A DNA stretch of 64,000 bases from Luteibacter sp. UNC138MFCol5.1 (GTDB taxonomy: Bacteria; Pseudomonadota; Gammaproteobacteria; Xanthomonadales; Rhodanobacteraceae): NCBI RefSeq assembly GCF_900110505.1, contig NZ_FODZ01000003.1, positions 167,062-231,061 of the forward strand, written 5' to 3'. This document shows positions 17,963 through 26,861 of the stretch, one piece after another (within the stretch, counting starts at the first letter, position 1; each line of letters opens with the position of its first letter). The position numbers and the translations under genes were made by a program. The notes under the pieces are model-generated. The model was not told the DNA's origin and did no database searches. It saw only the letters and a program-made list of their open reading frames with translations.

Positions 17963-18600
17963 GGCACCGGCTCCTGTGTCGTCGTCGAGCCGGCCGCGAC
18001 CCCGCCGTGCTTGTGATGCTTCAGGCTGACGGTGTCAGCCACCACGTCGCCGATGCCAGTAATCCCGCCCGCATACTCGATGGGGCAGTCGACGACGAGC
18101 TTCGTGCCCGCGATACGAACCACGCCGGCGGCGTCGATCTTCACGAATGCCGACCCGTCGAGCTTGCGAAGCGCTGTCGCGCCACCGTCGAAGGCGGGCA
18201 CAACGTTCGGCAGGGATGAGATGCCCACCCTTGCCGTCGCGTCGGAGAGGTCGTGGATTCGATAGTCGAGCGGCTCGGAGGCGTCGCCGGAAGCCCACCA
18301 TCCATCAATGCAGCGGTCGTGAAACGTCAGCTCGCACTCATCGCCCTCGGCCACCGGAAACGTCAGGACGAACCCACCGCCACGCGGGAAGCTCACCGGA
18401 ACGTCTTGCAGCACCGGCAGCAGCCGCGTCGTTCCGTCCGCCATTACCTGCTTGATCAGCGGCTGGACCGTCGCCGTCTGCGCGTCCTTGTCGAAGGACA
18501 CGATGACGCCCGGCATGGCGACACGAAGCCGCTTCGCCGACTCGTCGGCGAACGCCGCGGCGGCGTTGCCTAGGTCAGCGTTGTTCCATTCATTCGCCAT
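17959..18600 (-). CDS. Membrane-puncturing spike (Gp138-like)
   Basis: 213 residues. The N-terminal OB-like part (AMPGVIVSFDKDAQTATVQP, then VSFPRGGGFVLTFPVAEGDE) matches the phi92 Gp138 family. The C-terminus is a beta-helical needle ending in HHKHGG, a likely metal-binding tip. It forms the central trimeric spike at the baseplate. Overlaps the hub gene by 11 bases. Confidence 0.9.
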   Translation of the reverse strand: MANEWNNADLGNAAAAFADESAKRLRVAMPGVIVSFDKDAQTATVQPLIKQVMADGTTRLLPVLQDVPVSFPRGGGFVLTFPVAEGDECELTFHDRCIDGWWASGDASEPLDYRIHDLSDATARVGISSLPNVVPAFDGGATALRKLDGSAFVKIDAAGVVRIAGTKLVVDCPIEYAGGITGIGDVVADTVSLKHHKHGGVAAGSTTTQEPVP

Positions 18601-19423
18601 CGCGCTTCACCTTCTGGAAGGCCCCGCCAACGCAGGTCACCTTGCTGAACCATTCGCTGCCGGCGAGGTCGCCGCTGTATTCGATGGACGTCACCTTGAA
18701 GACGCCGTTGTATGCGGAGACGATGGAGTCGACCTTGACCAGCCCACCGATACGCAGGTCGGGATTCACCAGCGAGGTGATTTCCAGTCCATCGTCGGTC
18801 GCCTCGGGCGATCCGATCATGCCCGTGTCTTCCGAGAGAACGACGGCTTCATCAGAGAGGACCTGGCTCGCCGGTAGCATCACGAGCTCGCCGTCCTGAA
18901 TCGACCACTCTGCATCGTGGTTGGCGGCGAGCGCGCCGAGGTGGTCACGCGTGTTGCCAGAGAGAACCTTTCCCCTCGGCAGCGCCCGCTTCCTGCTGAA
19001 CCCCGCGGTGCCGGGCCCAACTCCCTGCATCGTCTTCGCGAGCTCGCCGAAGACCTGCTGGTCGGTCGCGCCTGCCGCGAGCGACAGCGAGACGTGGGAG
19101 TTCTTGTAGGCGGCGTCGCCATCACCGCATTCCAGCTCGGTGATGAAATCGAGGTTGTCCCGCACCGCCGACGCATGAATGATGTCGCCGACGAAGATCT
19201 GTCGTAGCTCGCTGTATCCGACGAAGAGACGTGCGCGCGTGTACTGCTTGCTCACGAGCAAGTTCATATGCTCTCGGGACAGGTTCCAGACCCGAATCTT
19301 TCCGGGGTTCGGCTTTGCGTCGCTGGTCTTCTTGATGTCCCACGCAACGCGTAGGGCATCGATCTCGATCCCCGCCGAGGCCGTCCCCAATTCCAGGCGG
19401 AACCGGCGACCGAACTGCTTCAT
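18590..19423 (-). CDS. Baseplate hub protein (gp27/gpD-like)
   Basis: 277 residues. IRVWNLSREHMNLLVSKQYT and ARLFVGYSELRQIFVGDII are typical of tail hub proteins with the gp27-type fold; the middle contains a lysozyme-like gap region of the NHDAEWSIQDGELVML type also seen in hub domains. It carries the spike and closes the tail tube. Confidence 0.8.
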   Translation of the reverse strand: MKQFGRRFRLELGTASAGIEIDALRVAWDIKKTSDAKPNPGKIRVWNLSREHMNLLVSKQYTRARLFVGYSELRQIFVGDIIHASAVRDNLDFITELECGDGDAAYKNSHVSLSLAAGATDQQVFGELAKTMQGVGPGTAGFSRKRALPRGKVLSGNTRDHLGALAANHDAEWSIQDGELVMLPASQVLSDEAVVLSEDTGMIGSPEATDDGLEITSLVNPDLRIGGLVKVDSIVSAYNGVFKVTSIEYSGDLAGSEWFSKVTCVGGAFQKVKRDGE

Positions 19424-19737
19424 GGAACCACCTCAGCCTTGGGCCCGACGTACACCAAACAGCGCGTCCCGAGGTCCGTCTGGACCATGGGGTCGAGGTC
19501 GACGCCGCTCTCGTCCGTGAGCCAGAAGAAGAACGGGACCGGCGAGCGCCACAGGATGGGCACGCCCACGCAGAGGGCCACGCCTTGGGCGACCCACGCA
19601 CCGTCCGTGACGCTGTAAACGTCGGCAGCCCAATGCTGACCCACCGAGTTCCAGCGCAACGTCAGCCGGAGGGACTGATCGCCCACGTCGAACGTCTGCT
19701 CCTGCAGCGACGCCTGATCGGTCGGGATTAGCCACAT
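19420..19737 (-). CDS. Baseplate plug protein (Pam3 gp18-like, DUF6983)
   Basis: 105 residues: an all-beta small protein with SLRLTLRWNSVGQHWAADVY and GVPILWRSPVPFFFWLTDES. This pattern belongs to the small plug of simplified contractile baseplates such as cyanophage Pam3. Position between the Dit-like protein and the hub agrees. Confidence 0.75.
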   Translation of the reverse strand: MWLIPTDQASLQEQTFDVGDQSLRLTLRWNSVGQHWAADVYSVTDGAWVAQGVALCVGVPILWRSPVPFFFWLTDESGVDLDPMVQTDLGTRCLVYVGPKAEVVP

Positions 19738-20504
19738 CAGAACAGCCCTCCCAACCTTTTCAGCAACGACTGGTTCTTCTCCCCAGCATCCTCGGGCGAC
19801 GTCTTGCCCTTCTGGGACTTCGCATCGCCCTGGGCTGATGCCCTGCCCCTCTTCTTCGCCGGTAGCGAGACACCCTTGATCGTCTTCGTCTCGACGACGA
19901 ACAGCTCCCGCAGCGTGATGACGAACTCGGCGGAGCCGTCCATGGTCTGCCGCGCCGCGATAGAGGTGATCAGCATGCTCTCGTACAGCTGCAGGCCGGT
20001 CTGTACGTCGATGGTGCCGCCGGCCTTCTGCAGGGCCTTCAGCTGCGCGTGGATGCGGCTCACGCGGTCTTCGCTCGACGATGCATCAGCGGCACCGGCG
20101 CCGCCGCCTGGTAGCCACTCCGCGATCGCGCGCGCCGCGCTCTGGGCGCGGTACTGAAGAATCCTCGCCTGATCGACGTAGGAACTCAGCTCCCGCTGCG
20201 CCCTCACCAGCGTCTGCGGAGTGAACGCCGCCACGGGCCCCGGGAGATCCGCGCGATCAATGAGCGCATCCGCCTCCCCGATCAACGAGTCATCCCCCGG
20301 AACAGGAGACAGGACGGGGGGCTCGTAGTCGACGACGACGCCGGCGACCGTGATCTGCTGCGGATCGAGCACCGCGTGATCGGCCACAAGCGCGCCTGAC
20401 TCCACGGGGTTCTCCGTTACCGCCAGGTCCGACTGGTGGGTCTCTTCCGTCACAGCGTCCAGCGTGATGGTGCCGATCCGTCGGCTGGTGAGGGTCGTCG
20501 CCAT
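19737..20504 (-). CDS. Dit-like baseplate/tail protein
   Basis: 255 residues. The first 75 residues (RRIGTITLDAVTEETHQSDL, then VTENPVESGALVADHAVL) are the conserved Dit-like domain that joins tube and hub. The C-terminal 60 residues are charged and low-complexity. Sits directly after the tape measure gene, as in related myoviruses. Confidence 0.8.
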   Translation of the reverse strand: MATTLTSRRIGTITLDAVTEETHQSDLAVTENPVESGALVADHAVLDPQQITVAGVVVDYEPPVLSPVPGDDSLIGEADALIDRADLPGPVAAFTPQTLVRAQRELSSYVDQARILQYRAQSAARAIAEWLPGGGAGAADASSSEDRVSRIHAQLKALQKAGGTIDVQTGLQLYESMLITSIAARQTMDGSAEFVITLRELFVVETKTIKGVSLPAKKRGRASAQGDAKSQKGKTSPEDAGEKNQSLLKRLGGLF

Positions 20505-20505
20505 A

Positions 20506-22308
20506 TCAGTATGCCACCGCGCCGCGTGCGTTTCTGGAGGCGAACTGCGCCTCGCGCTTGAGGTTGTTCGCCGCTGTGTTGCCGGCGAGCGTGGGGTCGT
20601 CCGTGCGAACGTCCATCTTGACGTCCTGCTGGACGGTCACTGTCGTGTTTCCGCCCACTGGCACGGCGCCGTTCGCCGCGGCTTGAGTCGCCACCGTGGA
20701 CGCGCCGGCGACCTTGTCGTTGACCGCCTGGGTGACGCCAGCGACATCCTCATTCACCACGCCGAGCGTCTTGCCGATCGACCGGAAGAAGCCCTTCACG
20801 CGCTCGACGCCAGCCATGATCCGGCCAACCGTGCGCTGCCAGAACGCCTCGATCTTCTCGAAGGCGCCCGAGAAGTTCCCGGTCAGGACGTCTGCGACGA
20901 CACCGAAGAGCGTTTTGAAGTAGTCGATGGTGGGCGCGAACACCGCGAGCATGGCGTCGAACGCCGCCTGTGTGCGCTCTGATATCCAGTCCCACGCCGC
21001 GCCGATCCACTCCTTGATCTTGTCGAAGTTCTCGTAGATGACGTAGGCGAGCAGCGCCACCAGCGAGATGATCAGGCCGATCGGGTTCGACGCGAAGGCG
21101 GCGCGGAACACGAGTGCAGCCGTGCGGATGGCGGCGATCAGGGGTCCAGTAAGCACGCCGATGAGCTTCGCCACGACGATGATGATCGCCTGGTAGCCGG
21201 CCACCACCTTGCCCAGCGCGAGACCCGCGAGGACGACGCCCAAGGCCTTGAAGGCGCCCGCGTTGCCGTCGATGAGGTCCTTTGCCTCGCGGGCGAAGGC
21301 GATCAGTTTCTGCCAGAACGGCCCGAACTGGGACTCGCCGCCGTCCATGTACGTCATGAAGTCGTCGACGAGCGCCACGATCCCGGCCAGCGCCGCTGCG
21401 AACAGCACCACGGGGTTGGTGGCGAAGATAAGGCCCAGCGTGACCGCCAGCGCGGTCAGAGCGGCCTTCCATCCCACCGTTTTCGAGATCACCCGGTCGA
21501 TTGCCCGGAAGAAGTTCCAGAGCGCCGTCCCTGCCGACACGAGGATCGCAACCAGTCGGCTGACGCCATCCCTGATCACGTCCTTGTTGGTGATCAGGAA
21601 CGCCTTCAGGGTGTCGATCAGGTGGATAAAGGTCGGCGCCAGGCCGACGGCGATGTTCGTGCGCAGCGCGCTCTGCACCATCCGCAGCCGGTCCATGGCG
21701 TCGTTGTAATCGCCGGCGGCGTCGGCACCCTCGGCCGTTATCAGGCCGAGGTCGTGCGCTTCCTGATAGAACTTCGCCAACTCGTCGCGCCCGAGGCGCA
21801 GCGTCTGGATCATCGACTGGTCGATGCCCAGCTTCGAGAGGATCGACAGCTGCTGCTGCGCGGACAAGGCCTTGATCTTGTCCTGCACCTCGCCGATCAC
21901 CTGGCGCACGGTCTTGACCGATCCATCGGCGTTGCGGGCCGACATGCCGAGCTTTTCGAAGGTCATGGCGCCGCGGCCAAGGCCGTTTGCCGCCTCACCG
22001 ATCACCTGCGAAAGGCCCTCGATCGAGGCGTTGGCCTTTTCTACCGAGGAGCCGTTCAGCTGCGCGGCGTAGCCGAACTCCTGCACGAACTCCAGGCTCT
22101 GCCCGGTCCTGTCGGCCAGGTCGTTGAGGTCGTCGAGTCCACCCAGAGCGTCGCCGACGAAGTCGTTGATCTTCGCCAGCGCGCCGCCGATCGCCGCGCT
22201 CGCCGCGGCAGCGACGCCGCCGAGACCGGCCAGACCACCGGCGAACTTCGCGATGCCGGAGTCGTCGACCAGCGCACCCAGCCGAACGAGAAACTCATCG
22301 ATGATCAT
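20506..22308 (-). CDS. Tail tape measure protein
   Basis: 600 residues. The start MIIDEFLVRLGALVDDSGIA and the segment DRTGQSLEFVQEFGYAAQLN are typical of tape measure proteins in this group. Several hydrophobic helices occupy the middle (around residues 270-420), fitting membrane insertion at DNA ejection. It sets the tail length; 600 residues implies a tail of roughly 90 nm by the usual 0.15 nm per residue rule. Its start overlaps the end of the chaperone frameshift product. Confidence 0.92.
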   Translation of the reverse strand: MIIDEFLVRLGALVDDSGIAKFAGGLAGLGGVAAAASAAIGGALAKINDFVGDALGGLDDLNDLADRTGQSLEFVQEFGYAAQLNGSSVEKANASIEGLSQVIGEAANGLGRGAMTFEKLGMSARNADGSVKTVRQVIGEVQDKIKALSAQQQLSILSKLGIDQSMIQTLRLGRDELAKFYQEAHDLGLITAEGADAAGDYNDAMDRLRMVQSALRTNIAVGLAPTFIHLIDTLKAFLITNKDVIRDGVSRLVAILVSAGTALWNFFRAIDRVISKTVGWKAALTALAVTLGLIFATNPVVLFAAALAGIVALVDDFMTYMDGGESQFGPFWQKLIAFAREAKDLIDGNAGAFKALGVVLAGLALGKVVAGYQAIIIVVAKLIGVLTGPLIAAIRTAALVFRAAFASNPIGLIISLVALLAYVIYENFDKIKEWIGAAWDWISERTQAAFDAMLAVFAPTIDYFKTLFGVVADVLTGNFSGAFEKIEAFWQRTVGRIMAGVERVKGFFRSIGKTLGVVNEDVAGVTQAVNDKVAGASTVATQAAANGAVPVGGNTTVTVQQDVKMDVRTDDPTLAGNTAANNLKREAQFASRNARGAVAY

Positions 22309-22884
22309 GGGGCTTCTCGCTCGCTACGCGCTGCATCTCGTCCCACTCGGCCATCGCCGTGTGGAAGTCGCAGAGGTCGGAAAGGCTGTAGACGGTCCGC
22401 AGCTCGTGCGGCGTACAGTGGCGCCGCATCACGGGCGCCCAGATGAACCAGTCGGTGTCGTGCTCGGTCGTCAGGCCTGCGCCGGCGAAAGAGCCTTGAG
22501 CGCCGCCATGGCGCCACCGAAAAAATCGGCGTACTGGTACTTCACCCCCTCCACCAGCACCTTGAGGAGGTGCGCACGGTGCTGGTTGAAATGGGCGTCG
22601 AGGCTGTCGGACAGGCGGAATGGCGGCTGACCGGTCACCTGCACGGCGGTGCTGGAGAACACGATCGCCTCGATGTCGGCGACGGCCGGCTCGCCAAGGT
22701 TCGAGAGGAGCGTGCCGATCGCGATGGAGGTTCGGCCTTCCTTACCGCCGCTCTTCACCTCCTCGATATCCACGCCCTTGAACAGCGAGGCCGCGCCCTT
22801 CAGGGCCTTCCACGACGCCATCGCGTTGGCCGGCGTCATCACGTACTGCACGCCGTCGATGCTGAACTTCAGTTCGCGATCCAT
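22295..22884 (-). CDS. Tail assembly chaperone, -1 frameshift product
   Basis: Slippage at T TTT TTC (22525-22519) moves ribosomes from codon 122 of the chaperone gene into a frame that stays open for 74 more codons to TGA at 22295, giving a 196-residue fusion. The extension reads RWRHGGAQGSFAGAGLTTEH, then DTDWFIWAPVMRRHCTPHEL and CDFHTAMAEWDEMQRV, with clear coding character and no start codon of its own. This is the gpG/gpGT (lambda) and gpE/E' (P2) arrangement: the long form binds the tape measure protein, which begins 14 bases before the fusion ends. Confidence 0.85.
22471..22884 (-). CDS. Tail assembly chaperone, short form
   Basis: 137 residues: LKFSIDGVQYVMTPANAMAS, a central IAIGTLLSNLGEPAVADIEA, and a C-terminal helix with YQYADFFGGAMAALKAL. 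Gene size and position between tube and tape measure identify it as the G/E-type chaperone. The slippery heptamer lies in the codons for Asp-Phe-Phe. Confidence 0.85.
   Translation of the reverse strand: MDRELKFSIDGVQYVMTPANAMASWKALKGAASLFKGVDIEEVKSGGKEGRTSIAIGTLLSNLGEPAVADIEAIVFSSTAVQVTGQPPFRLSDSLDAHFNQHRAHLLKVLVEGVKYQYADFFGGAMAALKALSPAQA
22519..22525 (-). promoter_or_regulatory. Programmed -1 frameshift slippery site
   Basis: The minus strand reads GAT TTT TTC in the chaperone frame, giving the canonical X-XXY-YYZ heptamer T-TTT-TTC. It is 46 bases before the zero-frame stop codon. P2 uses the almost identical T-TTT-TTG. Confidence 0.8.
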
Positions 22885-23318
22885 CAGTTACCGAGCCCCC
22901 TCTCGAGCTTGATGTCCAGCTGGACGAAAACCATCGTCCAGACTTCCGGGTTGTGGCCGTTGCCTCGGGTGTAGCCAGGCGGGGTCGTGAAGTAGCCTTC
23001 CGCGCCTGTCACGACGTCTTCGTTGAGCAGGTCGCGGATTTCCAGCGTGAGCGGCGTGAAGGCCTTCAGCGAGTTACGCTGCTGCGCCATGAGGCCGGCG
23101 AGGTACTTGTTGTTGGCGGAGTGCTGCTTGATCTTCAGCGCGGCCGTGCCCGACTTGTCGGGGTTGGCGACGAACACGCCGGTTCCGTTGGCGCCCACCG
23201 TGAGGGCGCCGGCGTCGGTGGCGTTCTTGACGTCGATCACGTCGGAGCCGTCGGCCCAGTCGTCGATCAGCACGCCATTGATCAGCACCGAGACCTGCTT
23301 GGGGTCGAAACGAGACAT
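22884..23318 (-). CDS. Tail tube protein (DUF3277)
   Basis: 144 residues: FDPKQVSVLINGVLIDDWAD and GTAALKIKQHSANNKYLAGL are typical of DUF3277 (KPP10-like structural protein), the inner tube of this contractile tail group. It lies next to the sheath gene and overlaps the chaperone start by one base. Confidence 0.88.
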   Translation of the reverse strand: MSRFDPKQVSVLINGVLIDDWADGSDVIDVKNATDAGALTVGANGTGVFVANPDKSGTAALKIKQHSANNKYLAGLMAQQRNSLKAFTPLTLEIRDLLNEDVVTGAEGYFTTPPGYTRGNGHNPEVWTMVFVQLDIKLERGLGN

Positions 23319-23328
23319 GCGGTGCTCC

Positions 23329-24825
23329 TTAGCGGTCGAAGTTCACCAGCACGTCCACCGAGTGGATGGCGCTGGCAAGTTTCAGGGCGACCTGAATCGG
23401 GGTCGTGCGGCGGGCCTCGCGGTCCGACGTGGAGAGGTTGTCGACGGTGTTCGCCCATACGTAGAAGCCGTCTTCCAGGCGATCACCGGTGGCGAGCGCG
23501 CCGAAGCCGTCGCCGTTCCAGACGCCGGGTGCGAACGCACCGTTCTTGACGCCTTCCCGGCAGACCTTCTGGACACGAGCGATCAGCACGTGGTTGCCTG
23601 CATCGGTCAGGGGCACCTTCGTGGGACTCGCATAGAGCGCCGAGAAGACCTCCTTCTGTGCCGCGTCCACGAACCAGTCGAGGATGTGCACCTCGTCGAA
23701 GAAGCGGCCGCCGATGACCGTTCCCTCGGCCACCATCGGCGACTCGTCGAAATAGGCGTAGTAGTTGATGCCGAGCGCCGTGCACTTCGCCGCCTCGGTC
23801 GACGTGAGCTCGTCGGCTGCCACACCGGGCAGCTGCTTGAACTTCATCGTGATCGTCGAGTTGTTCGCCGCGAAATTCACCGACAGCGCGCGGGCGAGGT
23901 ACGAGAGGATCCCGTAGGAATCCGTCTTGTCGTAGATCGCTACCGTACGGTCGTTGCGCTTGTCGAAGAGCTGCCGATAGACGTTCGCCGGAACATCCTC
24001 GATCTGGTCCGCGTTGGTGATGGTGAAACCGATCACCTTCCCAGCCGCGGCCTGAATCCAGTCCGAGGCCGCTTCGATCTCGTCGTCGGTCAGGCCCGGA
24101 TCCGCGACAGCGGCCGCGTACCAGCCCGGCACAACGTCCTGCAGGGCGGCAAAGGCCGCCGGCAGGGTTTCTGCGGCGATCGTGACGGCGGCACTTCCCG
24201 GCGTCGCCGACGCCTGCCCGTCCTGCAGCATGGCCGTGGAGCCGATGTACGTGCCGGCGCCACCCTGGTCGGTGGCGAAACCGATGTTGCTGGCGGTTCC
24301 CGCCGCGGTCGCGGTGACCACGAAGCGCTTACCGACGGCATCCCACGTGATCGTGGTGCCGGCGACCTTGGCCGAGATCAGCGCGGCGACGGCGGCCATG
24401 TCAGCAGCACCGGAGAAGTCGATGGCGCTCGCGTTCACCGTGTTGGCGCCGACGGTGATGCGGAACCGGCCGTCCGTGATCGCCTTGAAGGCAGCGAGCG
24501 TCGCGGTGACGATGCCGCCGCGCAGGACCGATGCCGTGGCAGCGATGTTGCGCTCGGCCTTGTTCCACCGCGCGATGAGCATCTGTTTCGGCTTCGGCGT
24601 CTGCGCCCAGAACCGGCGAGCCGCCGCCGCGGTCTGTGAGTTCGTGCCGAACAGGCTCTCGACCTCGGCCTGCGAGGCAGCGTAGACATATCGGCCGGTG
24701 GCGCCGGCGAACGGGCTACTGATGTCGGGCGTGAAGAGCGCGAGCAGTCCGAAGTCACGCCGCGCCGCAGACACGGGCGGGACGTTCAACTGCACGTTGA
24801 CGATCTTGGAAAGGGGCAGCGACAT
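23329..24825 (-). CDS. Contractile tail sheath protein (DUF3383)
   Basis: 498 residues. LPLSKIVNVQLNVPPVSAAR at the start, RFWAQTPKPKQMLIARW and a C-terminal region with RRTTPIQVALKLASAIHSVD match DUF3383, the sheath of KPP10-like myoviruses. Its presence shows that the phage has a contractile tail. Starts 1 base inside the upstream gene's stop codon. Confidence 0.92.
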   Translation of the reverse strand: MSLPLSKIVNVQLNVPPVSAARRDFGLLALFTPDISSPFAGATGRYVYAASQAEVESLFGTNSQTAAAARRFWAQTPKPKQMLIARWNKAERNIAATASVLRGGIVTATLAAFKAITDGRFRITVGANTVNASAIDFSGAADMAAVAALISAKVAGTTITWDAVGKRFVVTATAAGTASNIGFATDQGGAGTYIGSTAMLQDGQASATPGSAAVTIAAETLPAAFAALQDVVPGWYAAAVADPGLTDDEIEAASDWIQAAAGKVIGFTITNADQIEDVPANVYRQLFDKRNDRTVAIYDKTDSYGILSYLARALSVNFAANNSTITMKFKQLPGVAADELTSTEAAKCTALGINYYAYFDESPMVAEGTVIGGRFFDEVHILDWFVDAAQKEVFSALYASPTKVPLTDAGNHVLIARVQKVCREGVKNGAFAPGVWNGDGFGALATGDRLEDGFYVWANTVDNLSTSDREARRTTPIQVALKLASAIHSVDVLVNFDR

Positions 24826-25364
24826 TACGTGCTCTCCATGGGGATGATGTCCACCGAGCGGGTGAGCCCGGTGTTGGTGGTGGTGTCGACCTCGACCTCG
24901 TCGATACGGGGCTGGTCGGTGACCACGGTGTGCGTGTGGGAAATCTGCAGTTCGACGCGCGCTCGCTCCTCGTAGCCAGCGCCGACGATCGCGCTCAGGT
25001 CGATGACCTCGCCGGCGACGACAACGCCGGCACCCAGCGCCTTCATGCCGGCGATACCGGCCGACGAAGCCAGCACGGAGCGAAGCTTGAGGAGAAGCTC
25101 GTACGCCTCAGTGCCGAAGGCGTTGATGCTCACGGTGGAAAGGTAGGAGCTGTGGATGAACTCCTTCTCGATGCCGCCGTCGAAGGCGCGCGTCTCGGCG
25201 CCGGCCGCAGTGGTTCGAGTTCGATTCACCGTGACGAAGGGCTCGCGGCCCGTCGGCGCTGGCTGATTCGCCGGACGGACAACGCCGTCAGGTAACGCCA
25301 AAAGACGGCGCACCAGGTTGCGCAGTTCCTTCATGTCGAACCGCGATACCGTTGTAGTAGCCAT
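24825..25364 (-). CDS. Neck/tail terminator protein (gp12-like)
   Basis: 179 residues; VNRTRTTAAGAETRAFDGGI and VELQISHTHTVVTDQPRIDE give the pattern of the phage neck terminator family placed just before the sheath gene. It caps the tail tube at the neck. An alternative ATG ten residues in (25334) would shorten the large overlap with the upstream gene. Confidence 0.7.
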   Translation of the reverse strand: MATTTVSRFDMKELRNLVRRLLALPDGVVRPANQPAPTGREPFVTVNRTRTTAAGAETRAFDGGIEKEFIHSSYLSTVSINAFGTEAYELLLKLRSVLASSAGIAGMKALGAGVVVAGEVIDLSAIVGAGYEERARVELQISHTHTVVTDQPRIDEVEVDTTTNTGLTRSVDIIPMEST

Positions 25365-25656
25365 ATTCGGACCAGTCGGATAACTGCGAGAGCCGCCAGG
25401 TGTGGCCCTGGTACTCGATGAGGTCGCCGATCGCGACCGGGTCCTGGCTCATGACCTTCTTGCAGGGCAGATGCCGCTCACCCTCCGGGAGGAGCTGGAG
25501 GTCGTCCGGCTTCACGGGATGCACGATCGCGGTGAGCGTTCCCGCCAGATATCCCTGCGACCACGTGCCGTCCGCAAGGTAGGCGCCCTGCCCTCGCTGT
25601 ACGGAGACGGCCTGAGCGAACTCCGGGTCCGCGAAGATCTCGCTTACATCAAGCAT
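25288..25656 (-). CDS. Head-tail connector protein
   Basis: 122 residues, beta-rich (AYLADGTWSQGYLAGTLTAI, then IGDLIEYQGHTWRLSQLSDW). The fold pattern and position between the gp10-like gene and the neck terminator suggest a head closure or stopper protein. Overlaps the downstream gene by 77 bases if the longer start there is used. Confidence 0.65.
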   Translation of the reverse strand: MLDVSEIFADPEFAQAVSVQRGQGAYLADGTWSQGYLAGTLTAIVHPVKPDDLQLLPEGERHLPCKKVMSQDPVAIGDLIEYQGHTWRLSQLSDWSEYGYYNGIAVRHEGTAQPGAPSFGVT

Positions 25657-26125
25657 CGCGAACCTCGAACGTGATGGACTGGATCACCTGACCGGTATCG
25701 ATCAGCGGTTTGCTCGATCCCTTCCGCCGGATCGTCTCCGGCTTCAGCGGCGCGAGGTCGGCGTTGCGGATGGTGAGCTGCACATCGCCAGCCGCGACCG
25801 CGCCGAGGATGCCGAGCGCTTGCGCGACTGACATCTCGCCCCGGACGACCTTCCGCAGGTTCTGCAGGTTGAGCTTCCGGTACTTGCCGACGTTCTCGCG
25901 GATCGACCGCCGCACGACTGACCGCTCAGGGATACCCATCTCCGGCGCGCCGAACTCGTGGACGGCGAGGATCCCGGCGGAGCCGATCTCTCCCTCGTCC
26001 GTGCGGCCATTCTCGGCCTCCGGAATCCCGACCATCACCGAGTGCCCGGCCAGCTCCGCGAAGCGACGCGTAAGCGCCTCGAACTTCTTCGGGTCGATGT
26101 CCCGAAGGATCGTGACCGGCTTCAT
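25649..26125 (-). CDS. HK97 gp10-like / virion morphogenesis protein
   Basis: 158 residues from the ATG at 26125: FAELAGHSVMVGIPEAENGR, then ILAVHEFGAPEMGIPERS and RSFIRE-like SVVRRSIRENVGKY, ending LIDTGQVIQSITFEVRD. The V-H-E-F-G and P-x-R-S/P-F-x-R-x-x motifs define this family of neck or tail completion proteins. Overlaps both neighbours by a few bases. Confidence 0.85.
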   Translation of the reverse strand: MKPVTILRDIDPKKFEALTRRFAELAGHSVMVGIPEAENGRTDEGEIGSAGILAVHEFGAPEMGIPERSVVRRSIRENVGKYRKLNLQNLRKVVRGEMSVAQALGILGAVAAGDVQLTIRNADLAPLKPETIRRKGSSKPLIDTGQVIQSITFEVRDA

Positions 26126-26496
26126 GGCGCGACCACCGCGCCCATGCCAGCGAGCCGGCGCAGCGCGAGGAAACGCTGGCCGTAAGCGCTGGATGCCAGC
26201 CATACGTCAGCGGCGTCGCCAGCCGCCGGCGTCGCATACGTCAGCTGGATGTCGCCCGCCCTTTTCGAGGTGACCGCGCCGGCCGCGCCCGACTGACCGC
26301 GGCCCGACGCAACCGAGCCCTTCAGGAAGTGCGCCGCCAGCGCGGCCAGGCCTTGCGTGTAGAACGCGCCCCAGCGCGTGACCGATAGCCATGGGACGGC
26401 GTCATCGATCGCAGTCTGCACCTGGGTATCCGACGCCGCCGGCGGGGCGAACTCGGGGTATCGGGCCCGGAACGCCTCCACCGTCAGCGTCGCCAT
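26122..26496 (-). CDS. DUF4054 head-tail adaptor
   Basis: 124 residues. VEAFRARYPEFAPPAASDTQ, followed by TQGLAALAAHFLKG and YGQRFLALRRL, is typical of DUF4054, a connector subunit next to the portal (gp6/gp15-like). Confidence 0.88.
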   Translation of the reverse strand: MATLTVEAFRARYPEFAPPAASDTQVQTAIDDAVPWLSVTRWGAFYTQGLAALAAHFLKGSVASGRGQSGAAGAVTSKRAGDIQLTYATPAAGDAADVWLASSAYGQRFLALRRLAGMGAVVAP

Positions 26497-26498
26497 GG

Positions 26499-26798
26499 TC
26501 AGGTGCTCGAGCCGCTACCGGACCCGCCGTTCGAGCCGGCCCCGGAATTCGAGTGGCTGCCCGAGCTGCCGGAGCTGCTACCGGCGCCAGCACCCGAAGC
26601 GCCGCCACCGGTTTCGGGCTTGTCTTCCTTCGAGGAGACGAGCCAGCCGTACTTGAACCACTCCTTGACCGCCGGGTTCTTCTTGGCTTCCTTCAGCGCT
26701 TCGACGTCGATCTCGGCGGTGCCTCCGTCTCGCGGGATGATCACGTCGCCGACGATCAGATCGCCGAGGCGGTTGTTACGCAGGGTCACAGTTGCCAT
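26499..26798 (-). CDS. Hypothetical head-region protein with Gly/Ser tail
   Basis: 99 residues. The first 60 residues are ordered (LRNNRLGDLIVGDVIIPRDG, then EALKEAKKNPAVKEWFKYGW); the last 37 are almost only Gly, Ser and Ala. Similar small proteins between capsid and DUF4054 genes are found in related phages; a capsid decoration role is possible but unproven. Confidence 0.7.
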   Translation of the reverse strand: MATVTLRNNRLGDLIVGDVIIPRDGGTAEIDVEALKEAKKNPAVKEWFKYGWLVSSKEDKPETGGGASGAGAGSSSGSSGSHSNSGAGSNGGSGSGSST

Positions 26799-26861
26799 TT
26801 CGATGCTCCAGAGACGACGAAGGCGGCCGGAGCCGCCTTTCGTCGCATCGTTGTGGTGGGT

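Noticed and set aside
22305-22517. 70-codon frame after the tail chaperone
   Set aside because: Very Arg-rich and out of phase; the -1 frame in the same place gives the convincing chaperone extension.
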